DNA from: Bradyrhizobium sp. DOA9 | GTDB lineage: Bacteria > Pseudomonadota > Alphaproteobacteria > Rhizobiales > Xanthobacteraceae | Assembly: GCF_000617845.2 (NCBI RefSeq) | Contig: NZ_DF820425.1 | Location: 2,283,725-2,347,724 of the forward strand | DNA length: 64,000 nt | Direction: 5' to 3' | Shown: positions 10,991 to 22,884 of the stretch, piece after piece | Numbering within the stretch: position 1 is the stretch's first letter | How the letters are laid out: each line of letters starts with the position of its first letter | Made by a program: the position numbers and the translations under genes | Notes under the pieces: model-generated | The model's database searches: none | Seen by the model: the letters and a program-made list of their open reading frames with translations, nothing else | Told to the model about the DNA's origin: nothing

Positions 10991-11626
10991 ATGGTCTCGA
11001 CATCAATCCGACGCGCCGCCGCAAAGAAGCTGCGAGCCAACACGACGCCGCACGAGCGGATGTTATGGCGTGCCCTCAAAGAACTCCCGATGGACGGCTC
11101 GCACTTCCGCCGCCAAGCTCCAATTGGTCCCTACGTTGTCGACTTCTTCTGTCCAGCCAAGCGTCTCATCATCGAGCTCGACGGCGGCCACCACAACGAA
11201 GACGATGCGGCCGCACGCGATCTCGAACGCCAACGCTGGCTCGAACACGAAGGCTACCGCCTCATCCGATTCTGGAATTCGGAGATCGCCAGCGACCTGA
11301 CCGCCGTGCTCGAGCGTATTCTATATCGAGCTGTACGGATCGCGCGAAGCGGAAACGATGCACCTCGCTCACCGGCGCAAGCGAAAAACGCCAACGTAAT
11401 CGAGAAGCGCCCTTTCTTACCCTCCCCTGGAGGGGCAGGGTCGCTGCGCATGCAATGCGCAGCGGGGTGGGGTAACAGACTATCGGCGAATGCGGTGCTT
11501 CGGAATGAACGGAAAAGAATCCAGGGAACAAACGTGAGCCACCTTTGTGGCTTCACCCCACCCCGCTCGCGCTGCGCGCGATCGACCCTCCCCCTCCAGG
11601 GGAGGGTAAGAGAAGAGCCGCCTTGA
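10991..11626 (+). CDS. DUF559 protein (Vsr-like/PD-(D/E)XK nuclease fold), C-terminal half encoded by repeat DNA
   Basis: 211-residue ORF. Residues 1 to about 113 are a typical DUF559 domain: TTPHERMLWRALK, then FRRQAPIGPYVVDFF and LIIELDGGHH, giving the D...ExD acidic cluster of the Vsr-like endonuclease fold, then LIRFWNSEI. Stand-alone DUF559 proteins are usually about 110-130 residues. The rest (from about residue 115) is a translation of palindromic repeats (LPSPGGAGSLRMQCAAGWG, CGFTPPRSRCARSTLPLQG) and is probably not part of the ancestral protein. The natural stop may have been lost by repeat insertion. The gene is enclosed by inverted repeats (see findings). The cellular function of DUF559 proteins is not established. 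Confidence 0.75.
   Translation: MVSTSIRRAAAKKLRANTTPHERMLWRALKELPMDGSHFRRQAPIGPYVVDFFCPAKRLIIELDGGHHNEDDAAARDLERQRWLEHEGYRLIRFWNSEIASDLTAVLERILYRAVRIARSGNDAPRSPAQAKNANVIEKRPFLPSPGGAGSLRMQCAAGWGNRLSANAVLRNERKRIQGTNVSHLCGFTPPRSRCARSTLPLQGRVREEPP
11419..11473 (+). repeat. Internal copy of the CCCTCCCCTGGAGG repeat
   Basis: It reads ACCCTCCCCTGGAGGGGCAG at the left end and GCGGGGTGGGGT at the right, with a GCGCATGCAATGCGC hairpin between. It is in direct orientation to the element at 10925 and inverted relative to 11545-11607. It lies within the 3' part of the DUF559 reading frame. Confidence 0.8.
11545..11607 (-). repeat. Right inverted repeat framing the DUF559 gene
   Basis: It begins TTGTGGCTTCACCCCACC and ends CCCTCCAGGGGAGGGT, the reverse complement of 10925-10988 with about 90 percent identity by eye. 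An outer GCCACCTTTGTGGC hairpin overlaps its inner end. It lies inside the extended DUF559 reading frame, about 110 nt before glpK. Confidence 0.85.
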
Positions 11627-11715
11627 CCTCTTGCCGGCAATCTCGTTTTCTTTGGCGCGACACAATGACCCCCTCCAGGGAAAAACGCCCAAAGAAAACG
11701 CCAAGGTAAGCCGCC

Positions 11716-13221
11716 ATGTCTTTCGTCCTCGCCATCGACCAGGGCACCACCTCTTCGCGCGCGATCGTGTTTCGCGGCGACATTTCCATCGCCGCCAAGG
11801 CGCAGGCCGAGTTTCCGCAGCATTTTCCGGCCTCCGGCTGGGTCGAGCACGAGCCGGAGGACATCTGGACCTCGACCGTGATGGTCTGCCGCGAGGCGAT
11901 CGAGCACGCCGGTATCAAGCCGAAGGACATCGCCGCGATCGGCATCACCAACCAGCGCGAGACCACCGTGGTGTGGGACCGTGCCACGGGCCAGGCCGTG
12001 CACCGCGCCATCGTCTGGCAGGACCGCCGCACCGCTGACATCTGCGCGAAACTGAAAGCCGACGGCCGCGAGGGCGTGATCTCGCAGAAGACCGGCCTGA
12101 TCATCGATCCCTATTTCTCCGGCACCAAAGTCGCCTGGATTCTCGATCACGTCCCCGGTGCGCGCGCCCGCGCCGCGCGCGGCGAATTGATGTTCGGCAC
12201 CATCGATTGCTATCTGCTCTGGCGCCTCACCGGCGGCAAGGTGCACGCCACCGACGCCACCAATGCCTCGCGCACGCTGCTGTTCAACATCCACACCGGC
12301 GAATGGGACGACGAGCTCTTGGAGATCATCGGCGTGCCGCGCTCGATGTTGCCCGAGGTGAAGGATTCCTCCGCGCGCTTCGGCGAGAGCACGCCCGATT
12401 TGTTCGGCGGCCCCATCGTCATCGCCGGCATCGCCGGAGACCAGCAGGCCGCCACCATCGGTCAGGCCTGCTTCCGCCCGGGCATGATGAAGTCCACCTA
12501 CGGCACCGGCTGCTTCGCGCTGCTCAACACCGGCACCACGCCGGTCGTCTCCAGGAACAAGCTGCTCACCACCGTCGCCTATCAGCTCGAGGGCAAGCGC
12601 ACCTACGCGCTCGAAGGCTCGATCTTCGTCGCGGGCTCCGCCGTGCAATGGCTGCGCGACGGCCTCGGCATCATCAAGCACGCCGCCGAGACTGGACCTC
12701 TTGCGGATCAATCGGACTCCATGCAGAGCGTCTATCTCGTCCCGGCCTTCGTCGGCATGGGCGCGCCCTACTGGAATCCGCGCGTCCGCGGCGCGCTGTT
12801 CGGCCTCACCCGCAACACTGGCCCCGCCGAGCTCGCCCATGCTGCGCTGGAGAGCGTCTGCTACCAGACCTTCGACCTTTGGGCCGCGATGCGCGCGGAC
12901 TGGCCGAGCTCGGAAACCGCCAGCGTCGTGCTCCGCGTCGACGGCGGCATGACCGCCTCCGACTGGACCATGCAGCGCCTCGCCGATTTGCTCGATGCTC
13001 CCGTCGACCGCCCCGTGATCCAGGAGACCACGGCCCTTGGCGCCGCCTACCTCGCCGGCCTCCAGGCGGGCGTCTATCCCGAGCCGACCAAATTCGCCGA
13101 CAATTGGCGCCTCGAGCACCGCTTCAAGCCGAACATGAGCCAGGCCACGCGCGAGCGGAAGCTCGCCGGCTGGGCGCGCGCGGTGAAGGGCGTGCTCGCG
13201 AGCGACGAGGGGGAAGGGTAG
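11716..13221 (+). CDS. glpK: Glycerol kinase
   Basis: 501-residue FGGY-family kinase that phosphorylates glycerol to glycerol 3-phosphate with ATP. The start [19 protein letters not shown] carries the phosphate-1 motif. The glycerol-binding stretch [13 protein letters not shown] (about 76-88) and IVWQDRRT follow, then [14 protein letters not shown], the adenosine-site motif [14 protein letters not shown] (about 261) and [13 protein letters not shown] near 412. Full length for the family. It stands alone here, with no glpD or glycerol transporter in the window, preceded by the repeat cluster and followed by another repeat. Confidence 0.96.
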   Translation: MSFVLAIDQGTTSSRAIVFRGDISIAAKAQAEFPQHFPASGWVEHEPEDIWTSTVMVCREAIEHAGIKPKDIAAIGITNQRETTVVWDRATGQAVHRAIVWQDRRTADICAKLKADGREGVISQKTGLIIDPYFSGTKVAWILDHVPGARARAARGELMFGTIDCYLLWRLTGGKVHATDATNASRTLLFNIHTGEWDDELLEIIGVPRSMLPEVKDSSARFGESTPDLFGGPIVIAGIAGDQQAATIGQACFRPGMMKSTYGTGCFALLNTGTTPVVSRNKLLTTVAYQLEGKRTYALEGSIFVAGSAVQWLRDGLGIIKHAAETGPLADQSDSMQSVYLVPAFVGMGAPYWNPRVRGALFGLTRNTGPAELAHAALESVCYQTFDLWAAMRADWPSSETASVVLRVDGGMTASDWTMQRLADLLDAPVDRPVIQETTALGAAYLAGLQAGVYPEPTKFADNWRLEHRFKPNMSQATRERKLAGWARAVKGVLASDEGEG

Positions 13222-13269
13222 CACGGACTCCTAGCTCCAACCCCGCGAGGTGCGCTCAACTGCCTCGAC

Positions 13270-13357
13270 CGTCATTGCGAGAAGCCCTTGCGACGAAGCA
13301 ATCCAGACTGCCTCTGCGGAAAGATTCTGGATTGCTTCGCTGCGCTCGCAATGACGG
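13270..13357. repeat. Dispersed palindromic repeat (CGTCATTGCGAG family), copy 2
   Basis: It starts CGTCATTGCGAGAAGCCC and ends GCGCTCGCAATGACGG, with inner arms AGCAATCCAG and CTGGATTGCT. It sits between glpK and the acetyltransferase and is nearly identical to the copy at 14031, about 760 nt away. Confidence 0.88.
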
Positions 13358-13417
13358 AGCGCGGGGCTGCTGCTGTTCTTCAAATCGGCATAGCCCAAAA
13401 CAAAAGAAGCAAGAACC

Positions 13418-14011
13418 ATGATCGTCCCCGACGGCTACTCCGACGTCCCGAACGGTAAGATCGCCGCCATCGTCACTCATCTCGAGATGACCGCGCCTCC
13501 CGCGCGCCGCGGGGATCCGCCGGGAAACTGGTCCCTGCGCAAGGTCGATGCGCCCGCGCTTCCCTGGTATCGCGACATCTTCCGTCGCGTCGGCGAGGAA
13601 TGGCTGTGGCTGGCGCGGTCGCATCTGACCGACACCGAGCTCGCCGCCATCATCCACGCGCCCGGCGTCGAGGTCTATGCCCTCGTTCAGGATGGGCGCG
13701 ATGAAGGCTTTCTGGAGCTGGATTTCCGCGAGCCCGGCCAGTGCGAGGTGGTCTATTTCGGCGTCACCGCCGGCCTGATCGGCACCGGCGCCGCCCGCTT
13801 CCTGATGAAGCGTGCGCTGGAGATCGCATGGTCACGCGACCTCCGCCGCCTCTGGCTGCACACCTGCACCTTCGATCATCCGGGAGCGGTCGCCTTCTAT
13901 CAGCGCTCCGGCTTCCGTCCCTTCCGCCGCCAGATCGAAATCGACGACGACCCGCGCCTCGACGGCAGGTCGCCGCGGGACGCGGCGTCGCATGTGCCGA
14001 TCATTGAATAG
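13418..14011 (+). CDS. GNAT-family N-acetyltransferase
   Basis: 197-residue protein of the GNAT acyltransferase fold. The acetyl-CoA-binding region is visible as VVYFGVTAGLIGTGAARFLMKRALE (about 108-132), a variant of the Q/RxxGxG/A loop. It is followed by LWLHTCTFDHPGAVAFYQRSGFRPFRR, the usual motif B segment with the Tyr/Ser near the C-terminus. The acceptor substrate cannot be inferred. It is flanked on both sides by copies of the same palindromic repeat, so it is likely a single-gene unit. Confidence 0.9.
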   Translation: MIVPDGYSDVPNGKIAAIVTHLEMTAPPARRGDPPGNWSLRKVDAPALPWYRDIFRRVGEEWLWLARSHLTDTELAAIIHAPGVEVYALVQDGRDEGFLELDFREPGQCEVVYFGVTAGLIGTGAARFLMKRALEIAWSRDLRRLWLHTCTFDHPGAVAFYQRSGFRPFRRQIEIDDDPRLDGRSPRDAASHVPIIE

Positions 14012-14030
14012 CACGCGGCCGCCTCCCCAG

Positions 14031-14118
14031 CGTCATTGCGAGGAGCCCTTGCGACGAAGCAATCCAGAGTGCCTCTGCGGAAAGAGTCTGGATTGCTTCG
14101 CTGCGCTCGCAATGACGG
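14031..14118. repeat. Dispersed palindromic repeat (CGTCATTGCGAG family), copy 3
   Basis: It begins CGTCATTGCGAGGAGCCC and ends GCTCGCAATGACGG, with the same inner AGCAATCCAG/CTGGATTGCT arms as the copy at 13270. It lies between two convergent genes, where its hairpin could end transcription from either side. Confidence 0.88.
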
Positions 14119-14137
14119 AGTCTGCCTATCTATAAAC

Positions 14138-14548
14138 TCAAAACACCTCCTGCTTCCCCCGCGCCAGCGAAAACCCCCGCTGCATCGCGTTGAAGCACGT
14201 CAGCCCCGTCTGCTCCGACCGGCAGGTGAATCCCCCGCGCTGCCACACCTCGCCATAGGCCAGCACGGGCAGCGACGTGTCCATCACGGTATCACCCGCG
14301 CAGATGCGACCCGCGGCGCCTTTCGCGCTCATCTCGAAGGCGTGGCCCCAGTCGAGCTCGCAATCGGCGGGCCGGCGCGGGCGCGCGTCCATGTTCATGA
14401 TGTCGCAGCGGAGCACGCCCTGGCCGTTGTCGGTGAAGAACTGGCAGGCGATGTTCTTCGACGGCGTCAGGAAGCCGATCGGGCGATCCTGGGCGTGGGC
14501 GGGGATCGCGACGAAGAGCGCGAGAAGACGAAATGGCAGATGTCGCAT
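14138..14548 (-). CDS. Small exported cysteine-containing protein (DUF6636-like)
   Basis: 136-residue protein. I take the ATG at 14548 because MRHLPFRLLALFVAIPAHAQ is a good Sec signal peptide cut after AHA; the longer reading starts within a repeat. The mature part opens RPIGFLTPSKNIACQFF and continues GVLRCDI, with further cysteines in ADCELDWG, GRICAGD, FTCRSE and LTCFNA. Six or seven cysteines suggest a disulphide-bonded periplasmic protein. The F-x-T/S-P-S-x-N-I-x-C pattern recalls the DUF6636 family; function unknown. Confidence 0.72.
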   Translation of the reverse strand: MRHLPFRLLALFVAIPAHAQDRPIGFLTPSKNIACQFFTDNGQGVLRCDIMNMDARPRRPADCELDWGHAFEMSAKGAAGRICAGDTVMDTSLPVLAYGEVWQRGGFTCRSEQTGLTCFNAMQRGFSLARGKQEVF

Positions 14549-14570
14549 GCGCACGATGAAGCTCCGATCT

Positions 14571-14652
14571 GTCATGCCCGGACTTGATCCGGGCATCCAT
14601 CGCTCTCTACTCTGAGGAAAGATGAATTGCCTGGTCAAGTCCGGCAATGACG
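14571..14652. repeat. Intergenic inverted repeat (GTCATGCCCGG family)
   Basis: It starts TGTCATGCCCGGACTTGATC and ends CAAGTCCGGCAATGACG. It lies between the divergent small exported protein and the GST-like gene and has the same design as the element at 8686. Any promoters for the two genes must overlap it. Confidence 0.68.
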
Positions 14653-14663
14653 AGAGGTGCACC

Positions 14664-15293
14664 ATGTTCCTGATCGGCCAATATGATTCCCCCTTCGTCC
14701 GCCGCGTCGCGATTGCGCTGCGGCTCTATGGGCTCGCCTTCGAGCACAAGCCATGGTCGACCTTCGGCGATGCCGACAGGATCGCGCCCTACAATCCGCT
14801 CCGCCGCGTGCCGACCCTGGTGCTCGACGACGGCGAGGCGCTGATCGAGAGCATGATCATCCTCGACTATCTCGACGACCTCGTCGGCCCCGACAAGGCC
14901 ATGCTGCCGCGCGGCGGCACCGAGCGGCGCAGGCATTTGCGCATCTGCGCGCTCGCCTCCGGCCTCGGTGACAAGGCGGTCAGCCTGCTCTACGAGCGCG
15001 TGCTGCGGAAGGAGCAGCTCGCGCTATGGGTCGAGCGCTGCCAGGCGCAGATCGCGGACGTGCTGAAGGTGCTCGAAGCCGACCGCGCCAAGGTGACGAC
15101 GCCGTACTGGCTGGGGATGCGCATCGGCCACGCCGACGTTGCCGTCGCCTGCGTCATCCGCTTCACCCGCGAAGCGCACCCGCTTCTGTTCGATGCCGCG
15201 CGCTATCCGGCGCTCGCGGCCCACAGCGAGCGTTGCGAGGCCCTGGCTCCGTTCAAGGAGATCGTGCAGCCGCTGTCCCCGCCGAAGGGGTGA
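14664..15293 (+). CDS. Glutathione S-transferase family protein
   Basis: 209-residue GST-fold protein. The start is the ATG at 14664 (MFLIGQYDSPFVRRVAIAL); an upstream reading from 14622 lies in the repeat. The N-terminal thioredoxin-like domain carries a Ser-Pro-Phe at the usual catalytic position, then NPLRRVPTLVLDDGEALIES, the glutathione-binding cis-Pro and E-S motif. The all-helical C-terminal domain includes YWLGMRIGHADVAVACVIRF, the N-capping motif of GSTs. It probably conjugates or reduces substrates with glutathione in the cytoplasm; the substrate is unknown. Confidence 0.9.
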   Translation: MFLIGQYDSPFVRRVAIALRLYGLAFEHKPWSTFGDADRIAPYNPLRRVPTLVLDDGEALIESMIILDYLDDLVGPDKAMLPRGGTERRRHLRICALASGLGDKAVSLLYERVLRKEQLALWVERCQAQIADVLKVLEADRAKVTTPYWLGMRIGHADVAVACVIRFTREAHPLLFDAARYPALAAHSERCEALAPFKEIVQPLSPPKG

Positions 15294-15300
15294 GGTGCTT

Positions 15301-15482
15301 ACCCTCCCCTGGAGGGGTCCGGGACGAGCGTAGCTCGCCCGTGGTCGATCGCGCGCAGCGCGAGCGGGGTGGGGTGATCTCTCACCGCGGGCAGTGTTCA
15401 ACGCGGACAGACCGTCACCCCACCTCGGTCCGCATTCCGCTTCGCTGCATGCGAACCGATCCTCCCCCTCCAGGGGAGGATG
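15301..15482. repeat. Composite inverted repeat (CCCTCCCCTGGAGG family)
   Basis: Left arm 15301-15376 (ACCCTCCCCTGGAGGGG through GAGCGGGGTGGGGTGA) and right arm about 15415-15482 (GTCACCCCACCTCGGTCCGC through CCCCCTCCAGGGGAGGAT) are inverted copies of the units that frame the DUF559 gene, here with no gene between them. The left arm has an extra CGAGCGTAGCTCG palindrome. With the hairpin at 15625 this accounts for most of the 390-nt gap between the GST gene and metH. Confidence 0.8.
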
Positions 15483-15624
15483 GGCATCGTGCATCTGGGA
15501 GGGGTACAGGATACATCCGCCGCCTTTGCGTCACCCCGCACAGCAGCCGATGATGCCATAATACCCCTGTTTTGCCCGACGCCGCAACGCGTTTTCGGTA
15601 AGACCGAAAATCCTCAAGCCTTTT

Positions 15625-15659
15625 CAACCCCATCGCTACTGTGCATGGGGTTGTTTTCC
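15625..15659 (+). terminator. Hairpin followed by a short T-tract between GST and metH
   Basis: CAACCCCAT (15625-15633) pairs with ATGGGGTTG (15645-15653) and is followed on the plus strand by TTTTCC. It lies 30 nt past the convergent metH stop, so it could act on both strands, although the U-run is only present for plus-strand transcripts. Confidence 0.4.
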
Positions 15660-15683
15660 AGCTTTCTGTTTTGAACGCCCCGC

Positions 15684-19529
<3,846 letters not shown>

Positions 19530-19535
19530 TTTGTG

Positions 19536-20447
19536 TTACGCCGCCTTCTGCGCGCTCTTGGCGCGAATGCCGAGCAAATGGCTGATCGCGAAGACGAGAT
19601 CGGCGCGGTTCATGGTGTAGAAATGGAAGGTGTCGACGCCGTGCTTGGCGAGCTTCTGCACCTGGCCGGCCGCAACGGTCGCGGCCACCAGCTTCCGCGT
19701 TTCGGCATCGTCATCGAGGCCCTCGAACTTCGCCGCGAACCAGTCCGGCACCGTTGTGCCGGCACGGGTCACGAAATTGCGCGCCTGCTTGAAATTGTGC
19801 ATGGGCATGATGCCCGGCACTACGGGGATGTCGATGCCACGCGCGCGCACGCGGTCGAGATAGCGGAAGTAGAGGTCGTTATCGAAGAACACCTGCGTGA
19901 TCGCCCGCGTCGCGCCGGCGTCGACCTTGGCCTTGAGCGTGTCGATATCGGCATCGAAGTTCCGGGCTTCGGGGTGCTTCTCGGGATAGGCCGACACGCT
20001 CACCTCGATATCGCCGTGCCGCTTCTTGATCCCGGCGACGAGCGCGGCCGAGCTTTGATAGCCCTCGGGATGGCTCGAATAGGGCGTGCCGATGCCGCCG
20101 GCGGGATCGCCGCGCAAGGCCACGATGTGGCGGACGCCGACGTCGTGATAGCGGTCGACGATCTCGTCGATCTCGCCGCGCGAGGCACCGACGCAGGTCA
20201 GGTGCGCCGCCGGTAGCAGCGCGGTCTCTTTCAGGATGCGCGCGATGGTCGAGTGGGTGCGCTCGCGGGTCGAGCCACCGGCGCCGTAGGTCACCGAGAC
20301 GAATTTCGGATCGAGCGGGGCGAGCCGGTTGATGGTTTCCCAGAGATTGCGCTCCATCTCTTCCGTCTTGGGCGGAAAGAATTCGAAGGAGATCGCAGGC
20401 CGCTTCAGGTGCCCATCGGCCGTCGCAGGCGTCGTCACGTCAGTCAT
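19536..20447 (-). CDS. metF: 5,10-methylenetetrahydrofolate reductase
   Basis: 303-residue FAD-dependent TIM-barrel enzyme. It makes 5-methyltetrahydrofolate, the methyl donor used by the adjacent MetH. Family landmarks are ISFEFFPPKTEEME (about 19-32), FVSVTYGAGGSTRERT (about 50-65), LTCVGASRGEID, VALRGDPAGG and FDNDLYFRYLDR. Length is standard. It is first in the metF-metH operon. Its upstream region (20448-20823) is unusually AT-rich and shared with a divergent gene; I could not recognise a SAM, SAH or cobalamin riboswitch in it. Confidence 0.96.
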   Translation of the reverse strand: MTDVTTPATADGHLKRPAISFEFFPPKTEEMERNLWETINRLAPLDPKFVSVTYGAGGSTRERTHSTIARILKETALLPAAHLTCVGASRGEIDEIVDRYHDVGVRHIVALRGDPAGGIGTPYSSHPEGYQSSAALVAGIKKRHGDIEVSVSAYPEKHPEARNFDADIDTLKAKVDAGATRAITQVFFDNDLYFRYLDRVRARGIDIPVVPGIMPMHNFKQARNFVTRAGTTVPDWFAAKFEGLDDDAETRKLVAATVAAGQVQKLAKHGVDTFHFYTMNRADLVFAISHLLGIRAKSAQKAA

Positions 20448-20823
20448 GGCACCACTCGCTCCAATTTCCGCCGGCCGTGGGGTCTAGCTTGGGAGCACCT
20501 AAGATAAGGCAAAGGCAGTTTGGCCGACAGCCCATCGACGATGGGAAATGGCCCACTAATGCTGGATAATGTGAAAGTTTGATGTTGTATGCCCTTTGTC
20601 GTGGGAAAGTGAATTAACTGATATAGTGTGTTGTATTATAACGTATTTACTTGATCCAGGCGCCTTCAAAATGTCAATTCAGCTGGTGGGCAGGATGAAG
20701 TTATGATATTGTGAATGTAATCTGTCCCAACTTGCATCTTCCGCGGCGACCTGCCCCTCCGTACCCTCTGACCTGCGCAGCCTGCCGTTGCCGCCGCCCG
20801 GCCCTTCGTTAGGTTAACGCGCC
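20448..20823. other. AT-rich divergent intergenic region between metF and the LLM oxidoreductase
   Basis: 376 nt without a convincing gene. The centre (about 20560-20730) is strikingly AT-rich against the GC-rich surroundings, with runs such as TTGTATTATAACGTATTTAC and GAAGTTATGATATTGTGAATG. Promoters for both divergent genes must lie here. No palindromic repeat of the types found elsewhere in the window is visible, and I see no RNA gene. Confidence 0.6.
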
Positions 20824-21843
20824 ATGATCCCGCTCTCCGTCCTCGACCTCTCCGTCGTCACAACAGGCACCAAGCCCGCCGCGGCGCTGCGCAACAGCAT
20901 CGATCTGGCGCGTCACGTCGATGGGCTCGGCTATGTCCGCTACTGGCTCGCCGAGCATCACAACCTCGCTTCCGTCGCGAGCCCGGCGCCCGATGTCATG
21001 ATCGGGCAGATCGCTGCGGTGACGAAGCACATCCGCGTCGGCTCCGGCGGCGTGATGCTGCCCAACCACGCTCCGCTGGTCGTGGCCGAGCGCTTCAAGA
21101 TGCTGGAGGCGCTGTTTCCCGGCCGGATCGATCTCGGTCTCGGCCGTGCGCCGGGCACCGACGGTGCCACGGCCTACGCGCTCAGAAGCCGGCTCGACCG
21201 CCGCGAGGGCGACGATTTCCTTGAGCGGCTGCACGAGCTGATTTTGTGGGAGACCCGCGAATTCCCCGCAGGGCACCCCTACAATAACGTCGTCGCCATG
21301 CCCGACGATACCCAGCTGCCGCCGATCTGGCTGCTTGGCTCCAGCGATTATTCCTCGGAATTGGCCGCTCAGGTCGGCATGGGCTTCGCCTTTGCGCATC
21401 ATTTCGCGTCCCACGACGCGATCGATGCGATGGTGCACTATCGCAATCGATTTCAGCCCTCGGCCTGGCGTGCAAGCCCGCATGCCATTCTCGCGGTCGC
21501 CGCCATTGCGGCCGACACCGACGAGGAGGCCGAACGGCTCGCCTCGTCCTTCGATCTCAACCGCCTTCGCCGCGACCGCGGTCAATATTTGCCGCTGCCG
21601 AGCATCGAGGAGGCGATGGCCTATCCGTATACGGACGCCGAGCGCACCTCGATCCTGCGCAACCGCTCGCGCCTGTTCGTCGGCAGCCCCGCGACGGTGC
21701 GGAAGAAGCTGCAGCCCTTGCTCTACGCGAGCAAGCCGGACGAGCTGATGGTGATCACGGCAGTGTACGACCACGAGGCGCGAAAGAAGTCGTATTCGCT
21801 GCTGGCGGAGGCGTTCGGGCTGGCGCGAAGAGAAACGGCGTAA
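20824..21843 (+). CDS. LLM-class flavin-dependent oxidoreductase (bacterial luciferase-like)
   Basis: 339-residue TIM-barrel protein of the luciferase-like monooxygenase superfamily, which uses FMNH2 or F420. It starts [15 protein letters not shown]. Family motifs are [11 protein letters not shown] (about 38-48), [20 protein letters not shown] (about 76-95), [17 protein letters not shown] (about 98-114) and the C-terminal [14 protein letters not shown]. This is the MsnO8 type, often annotated as an alkanal monooxygenase-like protein; the substrate is unknown. The only near neighbour on the same strand is a downstream repeat. Confidence 0.9.
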   Translation: MIPLSVLDLSVVTTGTKPAAALRNSIDLARHVDGLGYVRYWLAEHHNLASVASPAPDVMIGQIAAVTKHIRVGSGGVMLPNHAPLVVAERFKMLEALFPGRIDLGLGRAPGTDGATAYALRSRLDRREGDDFLERLHELILWETREFPAGHPYNNVVAMPDDTQLPPIWLLGSSDYSSELAAQVGMGFAFAHHFASHDAIDAMVHYRNRFQPSAWRASPHAILAVAAIAADTDEEAERLASSFDLNRLRRDRGQYLPLPSIEEAMAYPYTDAERTSILRNRSRLFVGSPATVRKKLQPLLYASKPDELMVITAVYDHEARKKSYSLLAEAFGLARRETA

Positions 21844-21851
21844 ACGTGCTC

Positions 21852-22003
21852 TCGTGCCCCGGACGCCATCAGCGCGTTTACGCGCGTCTTCGACGCGCTT
21901 TGGCAGCGCTTCTTCAGCGGTGCGCTGCAGAGCCGGGGCCCATTTCGCGACGGGGATCGTAGCCCCTGGGTCCCGGCTCGCGCTTCGCGCGTCCGGGACA
22001 CGA
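21852..22003. repeat. Long intergenic inverted repeat (CGTGCCCCGGACGC family)
   Basis: The outer arms TCGTGCCCCGGACGC and GCGTCCGGGACACGA face each other over about 120 nt. Further inner palindromes include CGCGTTTACGCG, GCGCTTCGCGC and AGCCGGGGCC...CCCTGGGTCCCGGCT. It fills the whole gap between the convergent LLM and pheA genes. Confidence 0.72.
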
Positions 22004-22005
22004 AA

Positions 22006-22863
22006 CTAATCCTGCGTCTCGCTGAACGTCGCGCGGAACGGATGGCCCGGATATACGCCGACGATGCGGAATTCGCGCGAGAAGAATTTCAGCTCCTCGA
22101 TGGCGAAGGCGAGGCCCTTGTCGTCGGGGTGGCCGTCGACGTCGGCATAGAACTGCGTGGCGAAGAAATTACCGTCGACCATGTAGCTCTCGAGCTTGGT
22201 CATGTTGACGCCGTTGGTGGCAAAGCCGCCGAGCGCCTTGTAGAGCGCCGCCGGCAAATTGCGCACGCGGAAAACAAACGTCGTGACCAGCGGCCCGGTG
22301 CCTTGGGGCGCCCATTTCGGCTCGCGCGCCAGCACCACGAAGCGGGTGGTGTTGTGGGCCTCGTCCTCGATGTCCTCGGCAAGGATGTCGAGACCGTAGA
22401 TCTTTGCGGCCAGGCGCGAGGCGATCGCGGCCACCGTCTTGTCCTTGCGCTCCGAGATGTCGCGGGCGCTGCCGGCGGTGTCGGCGTGCACGATCGGCTT
22501 GATGCCGAGCTTGCGGATGATGCGCCGGCACTGGCCGAGTGCGTGCACGTGGCTCTCGACGCTCTTGATGTCTTCGAGCTTTGTCCCCTTCACTGCCATC
22601 AGCTGATGCCGCACCGGCAGGAACCATTCGCCGACGATGAAGAGGCCGGAGGCCGGCAGCAGATGATGGATGTCGGCGACGCGGCCGGCGACCGAGTTCT
22701 CGATCGGGATCATGCCGAGATCGGCCTCCCCCGACGAGATCGCCGACAGCGCGTCTTCGAACGTGGCGCAGGGCATCGGCTCGGCGTCGGGATAGGCCTC
22801 GACGATGGCGATGTGGGAATTGGCTCCGGGTTCGCCCTGGAATGCGATCTTCATCTTGCTCAT
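22006..22863 (-). CDS. pheA: Prephenate dehydratase
   Basis: 285-residue monofunctional prephenate dehydratase converting prephenate to phenylpyruvate for phenylalanine synthesis. Catalytic-domain motifs are IAFQGEPGANSHIA (about 5-18), DLGMIPIENSVAGRV (about 47-61) and the signature NTTRFVVLAREP (about 169-180), containing the essential Thr-Arg-Phe. A C-terminal ACT domain follows (LYKALGGFATNGVNMTKLES), the phenylalanine-binding regulatory site. No chorismate mutase domain is fused. It begins 21 nt after kdsB, so the two are co-transcribed. Confidence 0.96.
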   Translation of the reverse strand: MSKMKIAFQGEPGANSHIAIVEAYPDAEPMPCATFEDALSAISSGEADLGMIPIENSVAGRVADIHHLLPASGLFIVGEWFLPVRHQLMAVKGTKLEDIKSVESHVHALGQCRRIIRKLGIKPIVHADTAGSARDISERKDKTVAAIASRLAAKIYGLDILAEDIEDEAHNTTRFVVLAREPKWAPQGTGPLVTTFVFRVRNLPAALYKALGGFATNGVNMTKLESYMVDGNFFATQFYADVDGHPDDKGLAFAIEELKFFSREFRIVGVYPGHPFRATFSETQD

Positions 22864-22884
22864 GACGGGCCTTGTAGCAGCAGC

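Noticed and set aside
10991..11626. DUF559 gene as part of a restriction or phage-defence island
   Set aside because: No methyltransferase, helicase or other defence genes are adjacent; neighbours are an SDR and glpK.
11254..13224. 656-codon open frame on the minus strand across glpK
   Set aside because: Antisense shadow of glycerol kinase; low-complexity composition and no recognisable motif.
20448..20560. Possible SAM, SAH or cobalamin riboswitch ahead of metF
   Set aside because: A stretch with GGTGCTCCCAAGC on the minus strand was examined, but I could not match any riboswitch consensus or build a supporting fold. An Infernal/Rfam scan would decide.
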